A DNA stretch of 64,000 nucleotides from Zarea fungicola (lineage: Eukaryota; Ascomycota; Sordariomycetes; Hypocreales; Cordycipitaceae), in NCBI GenBank assembly GCA_900169235.1, contig FWCC01000067.1, forward strand, positions 160,675 to 224,674, written 5' to 3'. Numbering within the stretch: position 1 is the stretch's first letter; each line of letters opens with the position of its first letter. The notes under the pieces were generated by a model. That model was not told where the DNA came from. It worked only from the letters and a program-made list of their open reading frames with translations, and ran no database searches. Below are positions 57,262 through 64,000 of the stretch, one piece after another. The translations under genes and the position numbers were made by a program.

Positions 57262-58939
57262 ATGCTTGTAGGTCAGCCCCGGCTTCTGTACATTGTCTGG
57301 CAGAGGGAGAAGCAGTTGGCTTTGCCAAGCAAATCTCTCCGCTGACAAACGGGGACTTGATCCATGCAACTTGCTTCGCCTATCTGTAGACTACTTGGCT
57401 AACAATATAACCCCTCCAGATCCAAACTGCTCTCGTGGCTCTCGCCGCCACGGCCGTCAGTGCTGTCAAACCCCTCGCCGTCAGGGGCAACAACTTTTAC
57501 GACCCCGCAACGGGCAACAAGTTCGAAATTGTTGGCGTTGGCTACCAACCTGGTGGCAGCGCTGGCTACAAGCCTGCCGAGAACAAGGATCCCCTGACTG
57601 ACGCTGATGCCTGCATGCGCGATGCTGCCCTCATGCAGATTCTCGGCATCAACACTGTCCGTGTTTATAACATTGACCCATACCTTGACCACGACAAGTG
57701 CGTCAGCATCTTCAATGCGGTGAGTGGCAACCCTTGCCACACCCTTGGTTGAGTCAAGCTAACGTTGTTTAGGCTGGAATGTACATGGTCATTGATGTCA
57801 ACTCTCCCCTTCCTGGTGAGGCCATTACTTCGTACCATCCATGGGAGAGCTACTATGGTGCGTATGTCAACCGCACCTTTGCTGTTGTCGAAGCCTTTGC
57901 CAACTACCCCAACACACTGCTGTTCTTCTCTGGAAACGAAATCATCAACGACATTCCCTCGGCCAATGTCACTCCTCCCTACATTCGTGCTGTCACCCGC
58001 GATCTCAAGAACTATATCAAGTCCAATGTGAAGCGCCAGATTCCAGTTGGCTACTCTGCGGCCGATGTCCGTGACTTCACCTACGACACCTGGAACTACT
58101 GCCAATGCGCCATTGAAGGTGAAAAGGACAACATGAGCCGTGGTGATGTTTATGGTCTCAACTCTTACAGCTGGTGCGGTATCGATGCCACCTACAAGAC
58201 CTCATCCTACGACCAGCTCACCGAGAAGTTCACGTCGAGCTCTGTGCCCGTTTTCTTCTCTGAATATGGCTGCAACCAGCCCCTTGGCGAGCCCCGCTAC
58301 TGGAACGAAACCGTTGCTCTGTACGGTCCCGACATGAATCCTGTGTTCTCTGGCGGCCTTGTGTATGAATACTCGGAAGAGGATAAGGACTACGGCCTCG
58401 TCAACCTTAAGAATGGCTCTGCTCAGCTGCTTGGAGACTATAACCGTCTAAAGAACAAGCTCCTCAAAACTGATTGGAAGACGCTCATGTCCCAGAAGGC
58501 TGTCACAAAGGATATTCCTCCCCCCAAGTGCGAGCAGAAGCTGATTTCCAGCGATAACTTCTACGCCAACTGGACCCTCCCCTCACCGCCCGATAACACC
58601 CAAGAAATGATTGACAAGGGTGTTACCCCTAAGCGCAACGGCAAGCTGGTTGATATTAGCGACTACACGGTTACTCTCAAGGTTCTCGATGAAACAGGCA
58701 GCGAGATCAAGAACCTCAAGGTTACTGCTTTCAGCAACGACGAAGTCAACTATCCAGGCAAGGTCACTACAGATACCGGTAAGGAGACGTCGTCCACAAA
58801 CTCAAACAACTCGACGAGCTCTACAAACAGCACCAGCAGCGACGGGAAAGGCAACGGCAAGAAGAATAACGGCGTTTCGTTTGCTGCTCCCATGATCCTT
58901 GCTGCTGCTCTGCCTGCTCTTGCTATGGTCTTTGCCTAG
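57262..58939 (+). CDS. gel1: GPI-anchored 1,3-beta-glucanosyltransferase, GH72 (Gel/Gas type)
   Basis: Three exons, join(57262..57267, 57420..57719, 57773..58939), 490 aa. Exon 1 is 6 nt (ATGCTT, then donor GTAGGT); after a CTAAC branch site and CTCCAG acceptor the signal peptide continues as IQTALVALAATAVSA. The enzyme cuts and re-joins beta-1,3-glucan chains on the outer plasma membrane. The catalytic acid/base is Glu158 in FFSGNEIIND and the nucleophile Glu266 in FFSEYGCN. The GH72 domain spans about 20-330. The C-terminal part (PPPKCEQKL... then Ser/Asn/Thr repeats) carries no CBM43 cysteine module, so it is a Gel1-like rather than a Gas1-like member. It ends in a hydrophobic GPI signal (LAAALPALAMVFA). 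The micro-exon start is inferred from splice signals. Confidence 0.9.
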
Positions 58940-59201
58940 TTGGGATAACGTAGGATAAGTGCGAGGGGAAGAGATGTAAGATTGAGGATTGTCCTCCAAT
59001 GTAAAATCTGATTTCTCAACTGGTACATACTGTACAAACAACACATTGCTTTGCGCCACTTTATGCAGTCAAATTTTATACGAGCCCAAGCGCCTGATTT
59101 TCCCTGAATTTCAAAATGCCAGAATGAATACTGGCAAGACACCATGTGCAACAGCCGGGAAAGATGTCGTAGCAAGCCTTGCCAGTTGTGTAGAGTGATG
59201 A

Positions 59202-59342
59202 TTAGTCATCATCACTCTCGACGGTGGTACAACAAGGGTTGGTTGAGCATGGAAGACAGTAGTCATGCGTTCCATAGTCTGGACATTTGCAGCAAGATAT
59301 GCAGCAGTTGTTGACGAGAATTGGGCGCGGCGCAGCAGCCAT
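59202..59342 (-). CDS. tiny cysteine-rich protein, 46 residues
   Basis: Single small frame from ATG at 59342 to TAA at 59202, 46 aa, not previously obvious because of its size. Sequence features: MAAAPRPILVNN, then nine cysteines at 13, 14, 17, 18, 20, 29, 32, 37 and 38 (CC-xx-CC-x-C ... C-xx-C ... CC), and an acidic end (VESDDD). There is no signal peptide. The spacing would fit a metal-binding (metallothionein- or zinc-ribbon-like) peptide, but I do not recognise a family. TGACGT words (59345-59350, 59370-59376), resembling CRE/ATF sites, lie just upstream of the ATG; their use is unproven. Convergent with the GH72 gene. Confidence 0.5.
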   Translation of the reverse strand: MAAAPRPILVNNCCISCCKCPDYGTHDYCLPCSTNPCCTTVESDDD

Positions 59343-62078
59343 GGTGACGTTACGTTGTAGTGATGTAGCTGACGTCTCTGGTCAGGTTGCTTTGCCAAGT
59401 ATGAGTCTAACTTTCGCCAAGGTAAAAGAAAAAAGGTGGCCTTCGGTGTATTGTAGAGAAAATAATCATGAACCGCGTTGAGAGAAGCAAGGCATGTCGT
59501 TAATATAGCTGGGCGCAGGTTGTCGCGTGCCACAAACCGAAAGTAGACGGAGGTGCGTGAAAGCTGAACTATAGGTGCTTCTTCTATTATTATTTTCTCT
59601 CGGTAGACGCTCCCTGCTGCGCGGCTGGCCCGAAATGGACTCTTCTTTTTCTTTAATTAAAATTACACGGCACACTGCATCTCTGGAAGAAAAGGGAATG
59701 GAGAATTTTTGTGACGGAGAGTCTGGAACCCCTAGGAGGAAGGAGGCCCGTGTCGCACAGAGGTATTTTTTTTGGGTTGCCTCAGTGGTTGCCTTTTCTC
59801 ACTCGCACTCTCTTTCTGTAAGGAGCTGAATTTTCTCTGTTGGTTTTCCTTATTGTATTTGTTTAAATATAGAAGTATGAAGCAAATATATTCTATTACA
59901 AAGAGACAGACGGGGTCGAGAACCCTACCTGCGTTCTATTTTGAGTCATTGGAGGCGGTGTCGGCTCAAGTTGCTATTTCTGGGTGGAGAGAGGGGAGGC
60001 ACTATGGCAGAAAGGACGCAGTGAGGCGTACTACTACAAAATTGTGAGAAGATGGAATATAAAAATAACCAGAACAAGAACAAGAATAAGAGCAGTATAT
60101 GCCTCTGAGCATTTGATTTGGATCAATTTCCCACCCCTCTCTTGTGTGTACACTTCCTTCAAGATTGAGGTGCCATTGTCGATTCCCAATTGTGTCCATT
60201 TACACCAAGGCAGGTCTGTCTAAAGCGGATAGAATGAGGTCCTGCGAGACCGGAACTTAAAACATGGGCTGGAATACCTGAAACAGTTCAAGCTACAATG
60301 TCATGGGTGTGTCCTGTTCACAATTGTGCTACAATCATAAAAAAGTGCCTACTGCAAACAACCGTTATAACATAAACGAAAAATCTTCAGTTGCCACCCG
60401 TCAAGCTGACAGGTCACAATCCGTCAAGGACGGTTAGTTCAGCCGTTACAAAACGTAGCACACAAAAACTGCGGCGTTTCTTAGAGACTTGAATGCAGAT
60501 GGACAAGCTGTCCTGTATAGCTTCCATGTTATATGTGGTGTAGGATTTCCCAATTATCTACAAAGCAAGTCACCTATTCGAGGCATGTGACGGAACTTTT
60601 TGGGTCATCATCCATGTGAATTGTGAGACGGATGCGCCCGAGGTCGGCGTAAATGCAACAATATGAGAAAAATACGAGAATATGCCAACTGAGCGGTTTT
60701 GTAGTGTGGTGGCAGTTGCTGCGTCATTGGTACTCTGGGTACGGTGCCTCATGTCACATTTGTGACACCCTCTTCAGTTCCTTTTGTGTCCACTTACAGG
60801 CCGTTGCATCTTTACAGCAGCAAATTTGATGATGTCACACGTGTTGTAACAGTCAAGAGGCACACTATGATGAAGACTCGCGGTCAAAGAACACGAATAC
60901 TATTGCGTTTAAATGTTTAAAATATATAAGCTGCTGCTTGTTATGGCAATTACCTGCATTTTACTTATTTCAAGTAATTTTCTCACTGCCTCCTACTAAC
61001 TACCTCCAAAATCAAGTCAATGGCGATCACATTATCATACAGATGGCATCGTCTATATAGGAAAAGAGTATAAAGCGCTCGCATTTTAGAATGCTAAATA
61101 GACCCAAGTCTAAATTTAGATCTTGCCGCGGCTTTACTCGTATCGTTTTTTTTACACTCCAGACAGAATACTTTCAAAGGGTTTCAATAATGCAAACCTC
61201 AGAACAGCAAGAGAGGGAATCCAAACCGCGACCAAGAGTCGGCGCTTTGTGGCAAACTCAACTCTGCCCAGCACTGTACACCTGTAGCTACGGTCTTCTC
61301 TTGTGCTGGCAAAGGCTATGCCCAGTCTTTCTAGAATACGTACGTCAATGACAGCAATTTTCGGCGCTTTCGTTCTTCACTGTGCGAAGGTTCAACTTAT
61401 GAGTTAGTGATGTGCTGATTGATATGTAGTCTAAGTCTCAATGGACACTCCGAATCCTCTTCGGGAGTGGAAGCGAGGCTTCGTTTTCAAAGACAGGCTT
61501 TCCATTTCTGGTACATTGTCCTCAATTGGCCAGTTTTCCTTGGTTTTGGTAGAATACTGAACTTGACTTCAATCGTCTATGTTCATGAACTCGTCTCGTT
61601 AAACACCGAAAATACATGGCTGCTCATAAGCGAGCGAGTATGGATCTCGCGTGCCACTAGCTCGCTAGGCTGATTAAGACGAAAGATTGCCCGCCTGTTC
61701 TCTCTCGCGTAGACTTTGTTCCTCGCTATCCTCGGGGACGAGGATACATCGCTCGTGGGTGCGTGGATTATACTGTAGTCCGAATTTCCCTCCTGAAGCT
61801 ATGGTAGTATTCGGCATTCTCCAGTTCCGAACCACAGTCTAGATAGATTTATACGTCAAGCGGATGAATATACTGCCGCAGAGGACGGCGTGTCTTTCTT
61901 GGAGTGCGGGGTGCGAATGGGCTGCATTGGCGCAGCGTTGCACTTTACCCATTTCACCACTCGCAGTAGTCTGGCACAAGAGCTGAAGACACTGGAACCG
62001 AGGGGCGCAATGGCAATAGATTTTCACTCGAGATGAGAAAACATGAGCTGATTGGTATATTCTACAAGACGATCCCAT
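59343..62078. other. intergenic, no supported gene
   Basis: 2.7 kb, mostly AT-rich, between the cysteine-rich frame and the GH76 stop. A plus-strand frame at 61091-61351 and another at 61419-61673 lack recognisable domains and a clean splice junction between them. I see no tRNA or repeat. Confidence 0.55.
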
Positions 62079-63725
62079 CTATAGAAGTGTAGCTACGACG
62101 CAAGCCAACATGAGTCCCAGCACGGCATTGCCACCGACCCGCGCAGCGCTGTTTCGGCCTCCATTTCCGCCCTTGGCAGCACCACTGCCACTGTTACCGG
62201 TGCTACCAGTGCTGTTGCCAGACGTGCCACCACTTGTCGAGATGCCACCTGTCGTGCTGGTAGAGGGAGCGTCCCCATCCTTGGCGAGCAGCACCGACAC
62301 GGCAGAGAGCGCATTCATCTGCGCGCCCGCACTGGCCTTGCTGTCAAACGTTCCGTCGGTCCAGCTGAAGCCGCATGCGTTATCGGTGCCTGTGCAGGTC
62401 TTGACGGCAGCGGCGGCCGACTTTTGGAGGACAGGAAGCACGGTGTTGGCCAGCGAGGGCGCCACCTGCGCGGCCATGGAGAGCATCTGGTGGTAGATGC
62501 CCTTGAAGAAAGTCATGTCCGAGTTGCACGTCTTGAGGGTTTCGCATGCGGGCTCGAAGACTGCGCCGTTTTCGACGAAGTGCTTCAAGCTGTAGGCGCT
62601 AACAGTGTCGAGACGGTTCTTCCACTTTACGTCGCCAGTCTTTATTGTTTTGAAACCTCGTTAGGAGGTTGTTCTTCTTATTGCTGAAATTTTACCTGGT
62701 GAAGATGTACTTACCGTGTTGAACATGTGAGCAGCGCTGAGAATATAGATTGCGCTGACGTAGCTGTATTCCACCTTGTTAATATCCGAGCAGTTGCTGG
62801 TGGTATGGGCGCCATCGTAGAGACTACCAGAGCTGCCAATAAAGCCAATCTCTTCAGCCCAGGTCCACGACTTGTCAGCCCAGTCGCCATAGGTCTTGTT
62901 GCCGGTGTAGGTTTGAAGACGTGCGCCAAGGTTCAGCAGGACGCCAGTAGAGATGGCTATTTAGAGCGAGTCAGAAAACGGCACTGGTGAGTGGGTAGCA
63001 ACAAAACGAAAAGCAGGTCCTCTTACAATTCTTGTAGTTGTAACCGTTGTTGAACACGGCAATCTGCCAGCGGAGGCCGCCACTGCAACTACTGGCATCC
63101 CAGCGCTTCGCGAGGTCCGAAAAAACGTTTTGCGCGAGACCAAGCCATTGCGGCTGGTCAGCTGGCGGGTTGGGAAACTTGCGCTCGGCGGCGAGCATGG
63201 CGGCAAGGCCCCAGAGTCCCTGATCGTCGCTGCCCTCAGATTTTGTCTCGTTGGCGGGCATGTAGTTGCGGTCCTGGCCCGTCTGGAACAGCAGGCCGGT
63301 CATGGCCAGGTCGTTGTAGGCTGCGTCGCCGGTGTAGTACCAGTACTCAATCAGGGTCGACCAGAGGACGGAACCCGTCCACCAGTAGTAGTCACCGGCG
63401 GGAGGGGGGCCGTCTAGGAGGCCGGGGATGTGGCCCGCCTCATTGCCGTGGTAGTACTGGATGAGGTTGGCAGCTACAGCCTTGGCCGTAGACTTGATAT
63501 CAGCTGAGAGCGGTAAAATGACAGGTTAGCATTGGGGCCACATAAGGAGGCTTCCGTTTTTAAGTTTCTCTGTATTGTTATTTGCCACAAATGTATGACA
63601 CGGATTAGAAGCGGGTGGGTGAGAATTCACATACAGTCAGAGTCGATGGACAGCGTCGCACCGGCGATCTTGACAAAGAACAACACCGTCGCTACGGGGC
63701 TAGCGAACGAAGCGGAGAATTTCAT
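62079..63725 (-). CDS. dfg5: GH76 alpha-1,6-mannanase family wall protein (Dfg5/Dcw1-like)
   Basis: Four exons, complement(62079..62639, 62715..62956, 63027..63503, 63635..63725), 456 aa; donors GTATGT, GTAAGA and GTAAGT. Signal peptide [25 protein letters not shown]76 core: [40 protein letters not shown] (in parts), the catalytic Asp pair in [68 protein letters not shown]. It ends with a Ser/Gly/Thr-rich stalk (about 390-435) and a hydrophobic GPI tail ([14 protein letters not shown]). Dfg5/Dcw1 proteins are proposed to transfer GPI-anchored glycoproteins to the wall glucan. The other member of the pair is not in the window. Confidence 0.93.
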
Positions 63726-64000
63726 TGCCTTGGTTGTTGCTGCAGAAGCGCCGGCACAACTATTCGCAGAGAATTGAAACGAAAGGACGGCTATGCGAGA
63801 TAACCAAAAGCAAGTTTGGATATTAAAAGAGAGGATAGTGGACCTTGAAGTTGAAAGAGTGATACTGGGCAAATCCCGAAACAGGGGATACGCGGCCCAC
63901 GTTGAAAGAGATGACTGAACATAAATAGAAACAAAAAGGCGACCTGCCCCCACCAGGCTCGTATCACCATACTACAGTGCATGTGGGTGACAAAAAAACC
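63726..64000. other. upstream flank of the GH76 gene
   Basis: 275 bp to the window edge; promoter side of the GH76 gene. Nothing specific recognised. Confidence 0.4.

Noticed and set aside
61091..61673. Two plus-strand frames that could be exons of one gene
   Set aside because: A GTACGT donor exists at the end of the first, but no acceptor joins it in frame to the second, and neither shows a domain.

Overview
The window is chromosomal DNA from a filamentous ascomycete, most likely a Sordariomycete close to the Hypocreales. This is inferred from short spliceosomal introns (mostly about 50-90 nt, with GTRNGT donors and CTAAC-like branch points), compact 3' ends, GPI-anchored wall proteins and protein sequences typical of Pezizomycotina. 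I found no mobile element, CRISPR array, rRNA or convincing tRNA gene, and no secondary-metabolite or other accessory cluster. Most of the window is conserved housekeeping DNA.

Layout. 0-9.8 kb: a GPI-anchored cupredoxin-like protein, the CENP-X/Mhf2 histone-fold protein, the mitochondrial ADP/ATP carrier, and a divergent ribosomal-protein pair (RPS25/RPS5). 10-20 kb: a GNAT acetyltransferase and a very long intronless DOCK-type Rho/Rac GEF (Dck1-like). 20-27 kb: a peroxisomal ABCD half-transporter, guanylate kinase, DPH3/KTI11 and a small GPI-anchored protein. 27-31.6 kb: gene-poor. 31.6-39 kb: cytosolic leucyl-tRNA synthetase, a small mitochondrial-type membrane protein, AP-3 sigma, frataxin and a small LYR-like protein. 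39-44 kb: a kinase-fold protein lacking the catalytic Asp and a sugar transporter. 44.8-55.9 kb: a dense block with an OAR1/FabG-type reductase, the SUMO E1 subunit UBA2, the queuosine-salvage glycosylase, DNA polymerase delta subunit 4, SKI8, mitochondrial L32 and a Cdc10-class septin. 57-64 kb: a GH72 glucanosyltransferase, a 46-residue cysteine-rich ORF and a GH76 (Dfg5-like) wall enzyme.

Functional themes. Translation and its quality: RPS5, RPS25, LeuRS, DPH3, the queuosine-salvage enzyme, MRPL32, SKI8. Mitochondria: ADP/ATP carrier, frataxin, OAR1, MRPL32 and two small proteins. Cell wall: GH72, GH76 and GPI proteins. Cell polarity: septin, DOCK GEF. Head-to-head pairs with 330-770 bp gaps are frequent (RPS25/RPS5, GUK1/DPH3, LeuRS/membrane protein, AP-3 sigma/frataxin, UBA2/queuosine salvage, MRPL32/septin). 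Exon structures were built by hand from splice signals, reading-frame continuity and family knowledge. All reported multi-exon totals divide evenly into codons.

I did not find a clearly new biological system. The best leads are the tiny nine-cysteine ORF beside the GH72 gene, the kinase-fold protein with Asn at the catalytic position, a sugar transporter with a long open 5' extension but no ATG, the N-terminal extension on UBA2, and several genes whose start codon sits on a 3-10 nt micro-exon.
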